Of a DNA stretch of 64,000 bases, positions 52,393-61,813 are shown in pieces. The translations under genes and the position numbers were made by a program. Where the stretch lies: NCBI RefSeq assembly GCF_000964545.1, contig NZ_BBVD01000007.1, forward strand, positions 434,001-498,000, read 5' to 3'. The notes under the pieces were generated by a model, which saw only the letters and a list, made by a program, of their open reading frames with translations, had not been told where the DNA came from and did no database searches. The DNA is from Comamonas thiooxydans. Its GTDB lineage: Bacteria; Pseudomonadota; Gammaproteobacteria; Burkholderiales; Burkholderiaceae_C. Each line of letters starts with the position of its first letter. Position 1 is the first letter of the stretch.

Positions 52393-52769
52393 TAATTGTT
52401 AACACAGCTTGCCAAGACCCTGCCAGAGCCCGGCAAGCTCTGCCCCTGGTTTGGGACGGCGGCAAAAATCTGTTCAAATTGGCCCGGTCTGTTCACCTGT
52501 CAACAGACGCCAAGCCGTCTGGCTGTGGGCATCCATAACAATCTGCCGTCTCACCGTCAGTGAGCTGAAGCAGACAAATCGCCTGCCAGGTTCCGGCACC
52601 CCCGAGCGCGTTTTCATGCGCTCAGTGACCCCCGGGTCGCTGCAAAGAGCTGTTACTGCCTCTTTGCTCAAACTCTGAATACTGCTTCAGCCATGTCTTG
52701 TGCATGGCTGTGATTGTTTGTCTGCAAGCCCGGCCCGTGCCTGGGCGAAAGGAAAGGTGTCCGGTTTTG
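52393..52769. other. gap before the acyltransferase gene
   Basis: About 377 bases with no convincing gene. It contains TTAATTGTTAACA near 52393, a GCTTGCC...GGCAAGC inverted pair near 52408-52437, and the AAAGGAAAGG ribosome site of the acyltransferase at its end. Confidence 0.45.
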
Positions 52770-53870
52770 GTGGAGTCGGCGTTCAAGCTGCGCTACAACC
52801 CAGCGCTCGATGGATTGAGAGGCATAGCCATTGTGCTGGTGCTGCTCTCGCATGCACATGCCCCGATGTTCGATGGCGCCTTCTTCGGCGTCGATCTGTT
52901 CTTCGTGCTCAGCGGTTTTTTGATCACCTCCTTGCTGCTGATGGAGTATCGGCAGCATGGCAAGCTCGATTACTGGCGCTTTTACCGTCGCCGCTTCTTC
53001 CGGCTCATGCCTGCGCTGGCGCTGTTCCTTGGAGCCTACTGTGTGTTCGCGCCTTTTATCTGGCCCGATCTCACGGACATCTATTCGGACGCCCTGGTCT
53101 CCATTCTCTATCTGGCCGATTACGGCATTGCCTTCTTCGACAGTCCGGACACGCTGCTGCACATGTGGTCGCTGTCGGTGGAGGAGCATTTCTATCTGAT
53201 CTGGCCGCCGCTGCTGGTTCTGCTGCTGCGCAAGGCCACGCCTGGCCGAGTCTGGGCGCCGCTTGCGGCGCTGTGGCTGCTGAGTACGCTGTGGCGCATC
53301 TTCTGGGTGGTGCAGGGCCAGCAGTTCTACGAAATCTTTTTCCGCTTCGACACGCGGGCCTCGGGTCTGCTGGCCGGCGCCTTGCTAGCGGCGCTGATGA
53401 TGGAGCGCCCGCAATGGGTAGAGCGTCTGCAGTCGCTGCGCGCCTACACCATGTGGTTTGTGCTGGCCGTACCGCTGATCATGGAGCTGGAGTGGGACAA
53501 CCAGCACGCCATGGTCTGGGGCATCACGGTGGTGGAATGCGCGGCCCTGGTCGTGCTGCTGGCCGTGCAAAAGCCCGCGGGACTGGTCTATGAGATGTTG
53601 ACGGCACCGGTGCTCATCAAGCTGGGCCAGCTGTCCTATGGCATCTACCTCTGGCATTACCCGGTGGTGCGCTATCTGCGCGCCGATTACTCCTGGCCCG
53701 TGACCGTGGTCGCAGGCCTGCTGATCTCTACCGCGCTGTCGGCACTGTCGTTCTACACGGTGGAGCGCTGGGCCATGCGCCACCGCGATCTGGGAGCGAG
53801 CAAGAAGCCTGAGCGCCAGCCTCAGGCGCGCCAGGAGCCCGCGCTGCGCGAGGCTACGCGCGGCTCGTGA
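52770..53870 (+). CDS. acyltransferase family 3 (OafA/YrhL-like) membrane protein
   Basis: This roughly 366-residue inner-membrane acyltransferase has the typical start Y-N-P-A-L-D-G-L-R-G-I-A-I, then L-S-H-A-H with the catalytic histidine, F-F-G-V-D-L-F-F-V-L-S-G-F-L-I, R-R-F-F-R-L, and W-S-L-S-V-E-E-H-F-Y. It would O-acylate a cell-surface glycan. About ten hydrophobic segments follow. The start is GTG 52770 or TTG 52767 behind AAAGGAAAGG. No LPS or capsule genes are nearby. Confidence 0.9.
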   Translation: MESAFKLRYNPALDGLRGIAIVLVLLSHAHAPMFDGAFFGVDLFFVLSGFLITSLLLMEYRQHGKLDYWRFYRRRFFRLMPALALFLGAYCVFAPFIWPDLTDIYSDALVSILYLADYGIAFFDSPDTLLHMWSLSVEEHFYLIWPPLLVLLLRKATPGRVWAPLAALWLLSTLWRIFWVVQGQQFYEIFFRFDTRASGLLAGALLAALMMERPQWVERLQSLRAYTMWFVLAVPLIMELEWDNQHAMVWGITVVECAALVVLLAVQKPAGLVYEMLTAPVLIKLGQLSYGIYLWHYPVVRYLRADYSWPVTVVAGLLISTALSALSFYTVERWAMRHRDLGASKKPERQPQARQEPALREATRGS

Positions 53871-53875
53871 TTGCT

Positions 53876-54538
53876 CTAGAAGCCTGAGCCGGGCTGGGCC
53901 AGGTACTCGGCCTCTTGGGCGGTGCTGGCGCGGCCCAGAATGTGGTTGCGGTGCGGGAAGCGGCAAAAGCGCTCTATCACCACCTGATGGCGATGGGCGT
54001 AGTCCAGCGTGCCGGCCAGATATTCGCGCAATTCGGTGTCCGTGGCGCTCTGCAGCAAAGCCTCGAAGGCGGCCACGCTGCGTTGCTGCATGGCCGGGTC
54101 TTCGGCATGCTCCAGCGGCAGATACATAAAGACGCGGACCACCTCGGGCAGCAGCCGGTCGCTGCCGGCGTCGATTGCCTGCAGCGCCAGTGCCAGGGCC
54201 TGCGCGTCACCGGCAAAGCTCTTGGGAGTGTTGCGGTGGATATTGCGCGTGAACTGGTCCAGCAGGATCACCAATGCCAGCTGCTGCCATGGACCCTGGG
54301 TTGCCCAGTGCTGCAGTGCACCGCCCAGGGCGGCTTCCACGGCAGTGCCAAAGCGCTGGCGCAGCTCCTCGTCGAAGGCCGCCGATTTGGTGAACCACTG
54401 CGCCTTGTGCTTCAGGGCATCGGCATTGCCAGGCCTGGGGCTGCCGAACCACTGGGTCAGAACTTGGTCGGGCAGGCTGGTGTCCTGGGCGGCGGCGGTC
54501 AGCGCCTCATGGCTGACGGGAAGGGAATTTGCAGTCAT
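53876..54538 (-). CDS. DUF924 family protein
   Basis: This 220-residue helical protein has the DUF924 (YbaP-like) pattern: V-L-T-Q-W-F-G, W-F-T-K-S-A-A-F-D-E-E-L-R-Q-R-F, L-V-I-L-L-D-Q-F-T-R-N-I-H-R and R-F-C-R-F-P-H-R-N-H-I-L-G-R. The function is unknown; the TPR-like fold was proposed from structures. I chose the ATG at 54538. It is convergent with the acyltransferase gene. Confidence 0.92.
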   Translation of the reverse strand: MTANSLPVSHEALTAAAQDTSLPDQVLTQWFGSPRPGNADALKHKAQWFTKSAAFDEELRQRFGTAVEAALGGALQHWATQGPWQQLALVILLDQFTRNIHRNTPKSFAGDAQALALALQAIDAGSDRLLPEVVRVFMYLPLEHAEDPAMQQRSVAAFEALLQSATDTELREYLAGTLDYAHRHQVVIERFCRFPHRNHILGRASTAQEAEYLAQPGSGF

Positions 54539-54699
54539 GCAAATCATTGTGCATGCACTGCCGCTAGCGTTGACAGTCAACCCTGGATGGCGTCGGACGT
54601 TAGATAACAGTCTTTTACCTGCAGATTGCATCAGATAGGGAACTGCGAACACCCATCGAGACTCTGTGGAATAGCAGTCTCAGAGACAATGGATTGATC

Positions 54700-54750
54700 A
54701 AAAACCATAGCTGACAGCGTTGGTTTATCAAGTGTTTGCATGGGTTTTGA
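54700..54750. repeat. family B repeat upstream of DUF1439 gene
   Basis: AAAACCATAGCTGACAGCGT - TGGTTTATCAAGTGTTTGCATGGGTTTT, a diverged copy that would lie in the 5' region of the next gene. Confidence 0.5.
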
Positions 54751-54779
54751 ATCAGGTTTTACGGAGTTCGGTGGTCGTG

Positions 54780-55355
54780 ATGAATCGGCGCGCATGGTTG
54801 GCGGTGACAGTGTTGGGATTGGGAATGGCTGCCACGGGCTGCTCGGGCAAGTCCGTGCCCAGCAGCGTGAGCGTGAGCCAGCAGAAGCTGCAGGAGATGC
54901 TGGCCAGGCGTTTCCCCAGGCAGTTCCCCGTGGCGGGTTTGCTGCAACTGGACCTGAAGGCGCCGCAGCTGAGCATGTTGCCCGAGCGCAATATGCTCAA
55001 CGCCGTGATCCCGGCCGAGCTCAGCGGTAAGGTGCTCAAGGAGCAGTACAGCGGCCTGCTCAATGTCGATTTCGCACTGCGCTATGAGCCCACTGACCGC
55101 ACCTTGCGCGCCTACCAGATCAAGGTCAACCAGCTCAGCATGGACGGGCTGTCGCCCGCGCTCAGCGATATGCTGGGGACCTATGCCACGGCATTGGCTG
55201 AGCAGGCCATGGGTCAGGTAGTGCTCTATCAGTTGCAGGACCAGGATCTGGCCCTGGTGGATGCGCTGGCCATGGAGCCTGGCGCCATCACCGTCACCGC
55301 CCAGGGACTGACAGTGGCCCTGGTGCAGAAGGCCAGTGCGGGCAGCAAGCGCTGA
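54780..55355 (+). CDS. DUF1439 lipoprotein (YceB-like)
   Basis: This 191-residue protein has a lipoprotein signal (lipobox A-A-T-G-C near residue 21) and a beta-rich domain of the YceB/DUF1439 type. The domain starts with V-S-V-S-Q-Q-K-L-Q-E-M-L-A-R-R-F-P, the usual beginning of mature YceB-like proteins. It is periplasmic or outer-membrane attached. Its function is not established. A strong terminator follows. Confidence 0.85.
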   Translation: MNRRAWLAVTVLGLGMAATGCSGKSVPSSVSVSQQKLQEMLARRFPRQFPVAGLLQLDLKAPQLSMLPERNMLNAVIPAELSGKVLKEQYSGLLNVDFALRYEPTDRTLRAYQIKVNQLSMDGLSPALSDMLGTYATALAEQAMGQVVLYQLQDQDLALVDALAMEPGAITVTAQGLTVALVQKASAGSKR

Positions 55356-55368
55356 GCTGCCAGGTGAC

Positions 55369-55406
55369 AAAAAAAGCCCGCAGGCGTCTGCCTGGCGGGC
55401 TTTTTT
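55369..55406. terminator. bidirectional terminator
   Basis: An A-run with GCCCGC-AGGC pairs with GCCT-G-GCGGGC and ends in TTTTTT. It serves the DUF1439 gene and, in reverse, the convergent ModA-like gene. Confidence 0.9.
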
Positions 55407-55422
55407 GCGGGAACTGCGGCGC

Positions 55423-56235
55423 TCAGCGGGGCTTGGCGACGGGCTCCAGGCCGGTGTCACGAATCGTCTTGGCGGCGGCGGGCGAGGTGTAGTACTTGAG
55501 CAGTTGCTCCAGCCCCTGCGGGTTGGTGGAGGTACTGGCCGTGCCGGCCGAGAAGATGGTGTAGTGCTGTACCGAATCGGGCAGGGTGCCGACATAGCTG
55601 ATGCCCTCGATGGGCAGCAGTTCGCTGACCTGCTGCAGGCCGATTTCGGCTTCGCCTCGCGCCACGATGGTGCCCACGCGCTCGGTCACGATCTTCTTGC
55701 TCTTGGGCATGACCTGATCGTGAATGCCGAGTTTCTTGAGCATCTGGGTTTCGTAGTAAGTGCCGCTGGCGCTGGCCGAATAGGCAATGCTCTTGGCATT
55801 GAGCAGCACCTGACGCAGCTTGTCCTCGCTGCTGATGTCGGGGATGGGGGCACCCTTCTTCACAGCCACGCCCACGGCAGAGCGCACCAGGTCGATCTGG
55901 GTGCCGTTGCGCACCAGGCCCTTGGCGGCCAGATCGTCGAGCGCACCGCGCGCCAGAATCACCACATCGGCCTTCTCGCCCTTGCTCAGGCGATTGGGAA
56001 TGGAGGTGGGCGAGGCCCCCATGGACGAGCCATAGGCCGACTCCACCGCCAGGCCGGTCTGGGTCGTGAACTGCGGTGCTAGCAGCTTGTGCGCTGCGGT
56101 GAAGCCGCCCGAGGTCATGAGACGCACAGGCTCCTTGGGCGTGCTGCCCGGTTGCTGGGCACAGCCTGCAGCCAGCGCCACAGCGCTGATCAGCAGGGCT
56201 CGGCGGACGGTGAAAAGAGGAAACGGCTTCATCAA
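55423..56235 (-). CDS. ModA-like extracellular solute-binding lipoprotein
   Basis: This 270-residue binding protein of the PBP type 2 (SBP_bac_11, molybdate/tungstate-like) group has a lipobox L-A-A-G-C near residue 25 and then V-R-L-M-T-S-G-G-F. Further landmarks are A-D-V-V-I-L-A-R-G-A-L, S-A-S-G-T-Y and Q-Q-V-S-E-L-L-P. Typical ModA starts with a similar V-x-A-A-x-S strand, but the ligand here need not be molybdate. No permease or ATPase is adjacent. It is divergent from a LysR gene. Confidence 0.82.
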   Translation of the reverse strand: MMKPFPLFTVRRALLISAVALAAGCAQQPGSTPKEPVRLMTSGGFTAAHKLLAPQFTTQTGLAVESAYGSSMGASPTSIPNRLSKGEKADVVILARGALDDLAAKGLVRNGTQIDLVRSAVGVAVKKGAPIPDISSEDKLRQVLLNAKSIAYSASASGTYYETQMLKKLGIHDQVMPKSKKIVTERVGTIVARGEAEIGLQQVSELLPIEGISYVGTLPDSVQHYTIFSAGTASTSTNPQGLEQLLKYYTSPAAAKTIRDTGLEPVAKPR

Positions 56236-56395
56236 TGTCTCTCTGTATTGGGCGGGCGGGATAGGCCTTGAACCCTTTTGGAATCAACGCAGGCAGCTAC
56301 TTTCGTCATGGCTGCTGCGGCTGACCGGATTGTGAAAAGCTGCGGTTATTGCGTCCAATACCGTTTGCGTCTGGACTTGATACGAAAATCGTCCT

Positions 56396-57280
56396 ATGGA
56401 TTTGCGCCGTCTGACCTGTTTTCTGGCTGTGGCCGAGGAGCTGAATTTCAGCCGTGCGGCCCAGCGCTTGCATATGAGCCAGCCCCCGCTGAGCCAGCAG
56501 ATCCGTCTGCTGGAGCAGGAGATGGGGGCGCAGTTGTTCGAGCGCTCGCGCCGCGCCGTGGCGCTGACGCCGGCAGGCCTGCTGCTGCAGGACAAGGCGC
56601 GGCAGATCGTGGAGCTGCACCAGCAGGCGGGCGAGCTGGTGCGCATGGCGGCTCATGGCCTGGCGGGGCGGTTGCGCATCGCCTTCACGGCATCGGTGCC
56701 GCTGTTTGACGAGTTCTCCACCATGTTGCGCGACTTTCGCAGCCGCCACCCGCAGGTGGAGCTGGATCTGCAGCATATGACCACGGGCGAGCAGATCGCG
56801 GCATTGACGGCGGGGCAGATCGACATCGGCTTCATGCGTCCCTCGCCGACGTTTCGCATCCCCGTGCCGATTAGGGAGCAGACGCTGTGGCGCGATGAGC
56901 TGAAGCTGGCCCTGCCGGTGGCACATGCCAAGGCGGCTGCGGGCGAAGCACTGGCACTGAGCAGCCTGGCCGACCAGCCTTTTGTGCTGCACCCGGCCGT
57001 GCTCGGCGGCGGCCTGCACGAACATATTCTGGCGCTGTGCAGCGAGGCCGGCTTTGTGCCGCGCATCGCCCAGCCGGCGCGTGAGACCTCGACCATGCTG
57101 GCACTGGTGGCCGCCGGCCTGGGGCTATCCATCGTGCCCAGCGTCTATGAGCGCATCTGCCCGCCCGGCGTGGTGCTGCAACCGCTGGCCGATGCCGCGC
57201 GCCACTCGCGCATTGCGCTGGTCAGCATGCAGCAGGCACCATCACCTTGCGTGCAGATGTTCTGGCAGTTGCTGCGCTGA
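56396..57280 (+). CDS. LysR family regulator divergent from ModA-like lipoprotein gene
   Basis: This 294-residue LysR protein begins M-D-L-R-R-L-T-C-F-L-A-V-A-E-E-L-N-F and has its helix-turn-helix at R-A-A-Q-R-L-H-M-S-Q-P-P-L-S-Q-Q-I. This branch (A-E-E-L-N-F-S-R-A-A) includes CatR/BenM-like regulators. It shares a 160-base promoter region with the binding protein gene and is followed by a GST gene after 50 bases. Confidence 0.92.
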   Translation: MDLRRLTCFLAVAEELNFSRAAQRLHMSQPPLSQQIRLLEQEMGAQLFERSRRAVALTPAGLLLQDKARQIVELHQQAGELVRMAAHGLAGRLRIAFTASVPLFDEFSTMLRDFRSRHPQVELDLQHMTTGEQIAALTAGQIDIGFMRPSPTFRIPVPIREQTLWRDELKLALPVAHAKAAAGEALALSSLADQPFVLHPAVLGGGLHEHILALCSEAGFVPRIAQPARETSTMLALVAAGLGLSIVPSVYERICPPGVVLQPLADAARHSRIALVSMQQAPSPCVQMFWQLLR

Positions 57281-57330
57281 GCGGCCTCTGCCGTTACGAT
57301 GCGGCAAACCCTTTTTCAGGAGCCAGCCGC

Positions 57331-58047
57331 ATGACCCGCACACTTGCCGATTTTTCCGTGACCCGCAAATGGCCCGCGCAGCACCCCGAGCGCATCCAGC
57401 TGTATTCGCTGCCCACGCCCAACGGCGTGAAGGTGTCGATTGCGCTGGAGGAAATGCAGCTGCCCTACGAGGCGCATCTGGTCAGCTTCCAGACCAATGA
57501 CCAGCTCACGCCAGAGTTTGTCGGCACCTTCCCCAACAACAAGATTCCCGCCATCATCGACCCGCAAGGCCCGGGCGGAAAACCACTGGCGCTGTTCGAG
57601 TCGGCGGCCATCCTGATCTATCTGGCCGAGAAGAGCAGCAGCCCGCTGCTGCCCGCCGACCCCGCGGCGCGTTACGAGACGCTGCAGTGGTTGATGTTCC
57701 AGATGGGCGGCGTGGGACCCATGTTCGGCCAGGTCGGCTTCTTCCACAAGTTCGCGGGCAAGGACTTCGAGGACAAGCGCCCGCGCGACCGCTATATCAA
57801 CGAGTCCAAACGCCTGCTGGGCGTGCTGGAGCAGCGCATGCAGGGCCGCGAGTGGATCATGGGCGAGCAGCTCACGATTGCCGACATCGCCATCTGGCCC
57901 TGGGTGCGCAATATGGTCGACGAGAACGGCTACAACGCCGCCGAGCTGGTGGGCTGGAACGGGTTTCCAGAGCTGCAGCGCGTGCTCAAGGCCTTCATGG
58001 CCCGCCCGGCGACGCAAAAAGGCCTGAACATTCCGCCGCGCGGCTGA
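57331..58047 (+). CDS. glutathione S-transferase, Nu-class (YfcG/Ure2-like)
   Basis: This 238-residue GST has a thioredoxin-fold N domain with the S-L-P-T-P-N-G-V-K-V segment typical of Nu-class enzymes, whose Thr-Asn pair contacts glutathione or its disulfide. N-K-I-P-A-I-I (cis-Pro) and the E-S-A-A-I-L glutathione site follow, then an all-helical C domain (T-I-A-D-I-A-I-W-P-W). Such proteins usually show disulfide-bond reductase activity. A CAGGAG site precedes the ATG. Confidence 0.92.
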   Translation: MTRTLADFSVTRKWPAQHPERIQLYSLPTPNGVKVSIALEEMQLPYEAHLVSFQTNDQLTPEFVGTFPNNKIPAIIDPQGPGGKPLALFESAAILIYLAEKSSSPLLPADPAARYETLQWLMFQMGGVGPMFGQVGFFHKFAGKDFEDKRPRDRYINESKRLLGVLEQRMQGREWIMGEQLTIADIAIWPWVRNMVDENGYNAAELVGWNGFPELQRVLKAFMARPATQKGLNIPPRG

Positions 58048-58194
58048 GCGCCGACCAGGGCAGTACGGGCTTGCCGCTGTTGCAAAAGCGGCAAGTACTG
58101 TCCCAGCGGTGATGTCTTTCAAACCCATGGTCTGGCCTTATCTTCGAGACTTAAGGCCCTGCAGCTGGCTGCGGCCTCTCAAGAGGAGAACTCC

Positions 58195-59241
58195 ATGACC
58201 ACGAATCGTCAACCCATTCTGGAAAGTGCCCCGCTGGGTCCGCGCTGGCCCTGCCTGGACCCCTTTCTGTTCTGCGCTCACCACGATGACAGCTATCCGG
58301 CCAGCAACGGAAAGATGGGCGTGCAGGCCGTGGAGTTCGAGGGGCGCGAGATGGGCAGCGACTTCAGCGCCCGCAACGGCTTCTCCATGTACCACGGCGA
58401 GCCGATTCCGGGCTTTCCGGGCCACCCGCATCGCGGCTTCGAGACCGTGACCCTGGTGCGCAAGGGCCGCATCGACCATGCGGACTCGCTGGGCGCGGCC
58501 GCGCGCTTCGGCGGCGGCGATGTGCAGTGGCTCACGGCCGGCAAGGGCATCCAGCACTCGGAGATGTTTCCGCTGCTGAACAGCGACAAGCCCAATCCGC
58601 TGGAGCTGTTCCAGATCTGGCTGAACCTGCCCGCCAGGAACAAGATGGTGGAGCCCCACTTCACCATGTTCTGGAACGAGCAGATCCCGCGCCTGAGCTT
58701 CAGCGATGCGGCGGGCCGCAAAACCACCGTGACCGTAGTGGCTGGTGCCCTGGACGGTGCGGACAAGGCCTTGCCGCCTCCGCCCGAATCCTGGGCCTCC
58801 CAGGCCGGCAGCGATGTGGCCATCTGGACGCTGGAGCTGGAGCCCGGTGCCCGCTGGAGCATGCCCAGGGCAGCAGGTGACCAAACTCACCGCATGCTCT
58901 ACTTCTTCGTAGGCAAGAGCATGACTGTGGGTGGCGAAGCCGTGAACGGACATCTGGCCATGCATGTCGACGCTCAGCGCGAGCTGGAGCTGGTCAACAC
59001 CGGCGATGTCAGTGCAGAACTGGTGCTGCTGCAGGGCAAGCCGATTGGCGAGAAGGTGGCGCAATACGGCCCCTTTGTGATGAACACGCAGGAGGAGATC
59101 ATGCAGGCCATGCAGGACTACCGCAGCACCCAGTTCGGCGGCTGGCCCTGGAAGGACAACGATCCTGTGCATGGCACGGAGAACCGCCGCTTTGCGCGCT
59201 ACCCGGGGGCCGAGGTCGAAGAGCTGCCTCCCGGCGCCTGA
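58195..59241 (+). CDS. pirin family protein, longer form
   Basis: This 348-residue bicupin has the pirin metal motif G-H-P-H-R-G-F-E-T-V near residues 81-90 and I-Q-H-S-E-M near 122, completing a His3-Glu type iron site. The pirin C-terminal domain ends in Y-G-P-F-V-M-N. It is about 45 residues longer than the pirin at 39977 and clearly different, so this is not a recent duplicate. It has a strong AAGAGGAGA site. It follows the GST gene by 147 bases and may belong to the same stress-related group. Confidence 0.9.
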   Translation: MTTNRQPILESAPLGPRWPCLDPFLFCAHHDDSYPASNGKMGVQAVEFEGREMGSDFSARNGFSMYHGEPIPGFPGHPHRGFETVTLVRKGRIDHADSLGAAARFGGGDVQWLTAGKGIQHSEMFPLLNSDKPNPLELFQIWLNLPARNKMVEPHFTMFWNEQIPRLSFSDAAGRKTTVTVVAGALDGADKALPPPPESWASQAGSDVAIWTLELEPGARWSMPRAAGDQTHRMLYFFVGKSMTVGGEAVNGHLAMHVDAQRELELVNTGDVSAELVLLQGKPIGEKVAQYGPFVMNTQEEIMQAMQDYRSTQFGGWPWKDNDPVHGTENRRFARYPGAEVEELPPGA

Positions 59242-59421
59242 TACGGCTCAGGGCCTGAAGCTGGCAGCCTCCGGTGTGCGGCCCAGTTCCCTGAGCACCG
59301 GCCATGCCGGTATTGTTCGTGTTCGCGCGCGCGGGCATGGACTGCGTCCCTGCGGGCGGTGCCCAGATCCAAGGGGGCGCAGCCTGCTTGAATGTGCGCG
59401 GCAATGCCTGGGGGCATCCGC

Positions 59422-60309
59422 TCAGCCGAACTCCCCTGCGAGGAAATCCACCACGGCGCGCACGCGCGGTGCCAGGGATCTGCCGCGCGGATACAGCAGA
59501 TAGAAGTGGTCGTCCTCGCTGCGCTCCTGGAACTGCTGCAGCAGCGGCACCAGGGCTCCGCGCTCCAGGTCGGCGGCGATATGGAAGTGGGCCAGCCGCA
59601 CCACGCCGTGGCCCAGCAGCGCCAGGCTGCGCAACAGCTCGCCCTGGTTGGCTCCGATGTGGCTGGGAATGTCTATGGTCTTGAGCCCGCCTTCCTCGTG
59701 GAAGGTCCAGCGGTTCCACTGCGTGCGTATGGTGAAGTTCAGGCAGCGGTGCTGCAGCAGGTCCTCGGGCTGCTCGGGATGGCCGAAGCGCTGGAGGTAC
59801 TGCGGCGCTGCGGCTATCACCCAGGGCCTGAGCATCAGCGGGCGGCCGATCAGCGTCTGCTCCGTAGGCCTGCCGCTGTGGATGGCTACGTCTATGCCTT
59901 GACGCACGAAGTCGCCGCGCTCCGTGCCAAGGACGAAATCCAGGTGCAGGCGCGGGTGCCGGTCCATCAGCAGATGCAGACGCGGCGCCACCAGGTACTT
60001 GGCCGTGGTCAGCGCCGTATGGATGCGCACCGTGCCCGAGATTTCGGCATCGGCCACGCGCACACAGGCCTCAGCCTGCTCCATGGCCTGCACCACGCGC
60101 TGGCTGGCGATGCGAAAGTGCTCGCCTTCCTGGGTCAGGCGTATGGCTCCGGCAATCCGCTCGAACAGCCGCACGCCAAGGCGTGCCTCCAGGCGAGCGA
60201 TGAGCTTGCTCACCGCCGAAGGCGACAGCTCTAGCCTTCTGCCGGCACCGGAAAAACTGCCTTCTTCGATCACGCGCAGGAATACCGTCATCTCGCCGAA
60301 CTGGTCCAT
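59422..60309 (-). CDS. LysR family regulator divergent from AtuA-like cluster
   Basis: This 295-residue LysR protein begins M-D-Q-F-G-E-M-T-V-F-L-R-V, with the helix-turn-helix around F-S-G-A-G-R-R-L-E-L-S-P-S-A-V-S-K-L-I. The effector domain contains V-A-I-H-S-G-R-P. It shares a 127-base region with the AtuA-like gene in which a T-N11-A palindrome lies, so it most likely regulates that cluster. Confidence 0.92.
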   Translation of the reverse strand: MDQFGEMTVFLRVIEEGSFSGAGRRLELSPSAVSKLIARLEARLGVRLFERIAGAIRLTQEGEHFRIASQRVVQAMEQAEACVRVADAEISGTVRIHTALTTAKYLVAPRLHLLMDRHPRLHLDFVLGTERGDFVRQGIDVAIHSGRPTEQTLIGRPLMLRPWVIAAAPQYLQRFGHPEQPEDLLQHRCLNFTIRTQWNRWTFHEEGGLKTIDIPSHIGANQGELLRSLALLGHGVVRLAHFHIAADLERGALVPLLQQFQERSEDDHFYLLYPRGRSLAPRVRAVVDFLAGEFG

Positions 60310-60326
60310 CTAAGGTCTTCGCCCCC

Positions 60327-60343
60327 TGTGAATTTGATTCACA
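60327..60343. promoter_or_regulatory. probable LysR operator
   Basis: TGTGAAT-TTG-ATTCACA is a perfect 7-bp interrupted palindrome with a T-N11-A core. It sits 17 bases in front of the lysR start and about 94 bases before the AtuA-like gene. Confidence 0.6.
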
Positions 60344-60436
60344 TGCGCTGTGCGCGCGCATGCGTTGTCTCTTGAAAAACGACTGTACAGAATGGTCTCA
60401 GCCCCCGGGTCTGGGGGAACAACGGAGACAAGCGCA

Positions 60437-61798
60437 ATGAATGACAGCAAGATCCTGCGCATAGGCGCGGGAGCCGCCTGGTGGGGCGACCGGATCGAGC
60501 CCGCCGCCCTCAATGCCGAGCGTGGCCGGCTCGATTACCTGTGCTTCGAGACCATGGCCGAGGCCACGGTCTCGGCCGCGCAGGTCCGGTCCCGACGGGA
60601 CCCGTCCTTCCCGGGCTACGACACCTATCTCGACGACCGCATGCGCGCCGTGCTGCCTGCCTGCATGCGCCAGGGCACGCGGATCATTTCCAATCAGGGG
60701 TGGATCAACCCGCAGGGCGCGGCACGGCGCATCGTCGAGCTGCTGCGCGAGCTGGGCATCACCGGCGTCAAGGTGGCGGCCGTGGGCGGCAGCCTGATCA
60801 CCGACCGCGTGCTGTCGCTGGCCCCGACCATCCTGGAGACCGGTGCCCCCACGCAGAGCATTGCCCACTCGTTGATCTCGGCCGAAGCCTATCTCGGGGC
60901 CGCTCCCATCGTCGATGCTCTGGCGGAAGGTGCGCAGATCGTGGTCACGGGCCGCGTGGCCGACCCTTCGCTGTTCCTGGCTCCAATGGTGCATGAGTTC
61001 GGCTGGGACCTGCTGGACCATGAGCGCGTGGGTGCCGGCAGTGCGATAGGCCATCTGATGGAGTGCGGGGCTCAGGTCACCGGGGGGTATTTTGCGGACC
61101 CCGGCCTCAAGGACGTGCCCGAGCCTTGGAACCTGGCCTTTCCCATCGCCGAGGTCGATGCCGAAGGCGGCGTGACCCTGTCCAAGGTGGACGGCACGGG
61201 CGGCATGATCAGCCCGCAGACAGTCAAGGAACAGATGCTCTACGAGGTGCACGACCCGGCGAACTACATCACGCCTGATGTGGTGGTCGACTTCACGCAG
61301 GCCCGCATTGAGCAACTGGCGCCGGACCGCGTGCGCGTGACGGGGCTCACGGGCAAGCCACGCACACCCACGCTCAAGGTCTCCATGGGATGCACGGAGG
61401 GCTTCATCGGCGAGGACATGTTCTTCTACGCCGGCCCCGGCGCGCTGCGCCGCGCCCAACTGGCCAGGCGCATCCTGGAGGAGCGCTTGCGCATCGTGAA
61501 GCTCGATGCCGAGGAGGTACGCATCGACTTCCTGGGCCTGAATGCCGTGCATGGCGCTGCCACGCCGGTGGATGCGCCCGAGCCCTATGAAGTGGCCGTG
61601 CGCGTGGCGGCACGCACCCGTTCGCGCGAGGAGGCAGTCAAGGTGGGGCGGGAAGTGGACGGCATGGCGGTCTCGGGGATTGCCCACACCGGCAAGCGCG
61701 TGCCGCACCAGGAGCGCACGCGCGAGGTGATAGGCGTGTGGTCCTCACTGGTGCCGCGCGAGCAGGTGACGGCGCATATCGACTACTTCACGAGCTGA
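60437..61798 (+). CDS. AtuA family protein (DUF1446, acyclic terpene utilisation-like), large subunit
   Basis: This 453-residue protein of the AtuA/DUF1446 family starts with I-L-R-I-G-A-G-A-A-W-W-G-D-R and contains V-T-G-R-V-A-D-P-S and G-C-T-E-G-F-I-G-E. AtuA is encoded with the citronellol/geraniol catabolic genes of Pseudomonas but its own reaction is not known. Here there are no other atu genes, only a small-subunit-like gene and a Bug binding protein, which suggests a carboxylate substrate taken up from outside. It has a GGAGACA ribosome site. Confidence 0.88.
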   Translation: MNDSKILRIGAGAAWWGDRIEPAALNAERGRLDYLCFETMAEATVSAAQVRSRRDPSFPGYDTYLDDRMRAVLPACMRQGTRIISNQGWINPQGAARRIVELLRELGITGVKVAAVGGSLITDRVLSLAPTILETGAPTQSIAHSLISAEAYLGAAPIVDALAEGAQIVVTGRVADPSLFLAPMVHEFGWDLLDHERVGAGSAIGHLMECGAQVTGGYFADPGLKDVPEPWNLAFPIAEVDAEGGVTLSKVDGTGGMISPQTVKEQMLYEVHDPANYITPDVVVDFTQARIEQLAPDRVRVTGLTGKPRTPTLKVSMGCTEGFIGEDMFFYAGPGALRRAQLARRILEERLRIVKLDAEEVRIDFLGLNAVHGAATPVDAPEPYEVAVRVAARTRSREEAVKVGREVDGMAVSGIAHTGKRVPHQERTREVIGVWSSLVPREQVTAHIDYFTS

Positions 61799-61813
61799 GC
61801 AGGGGAGCAAAGC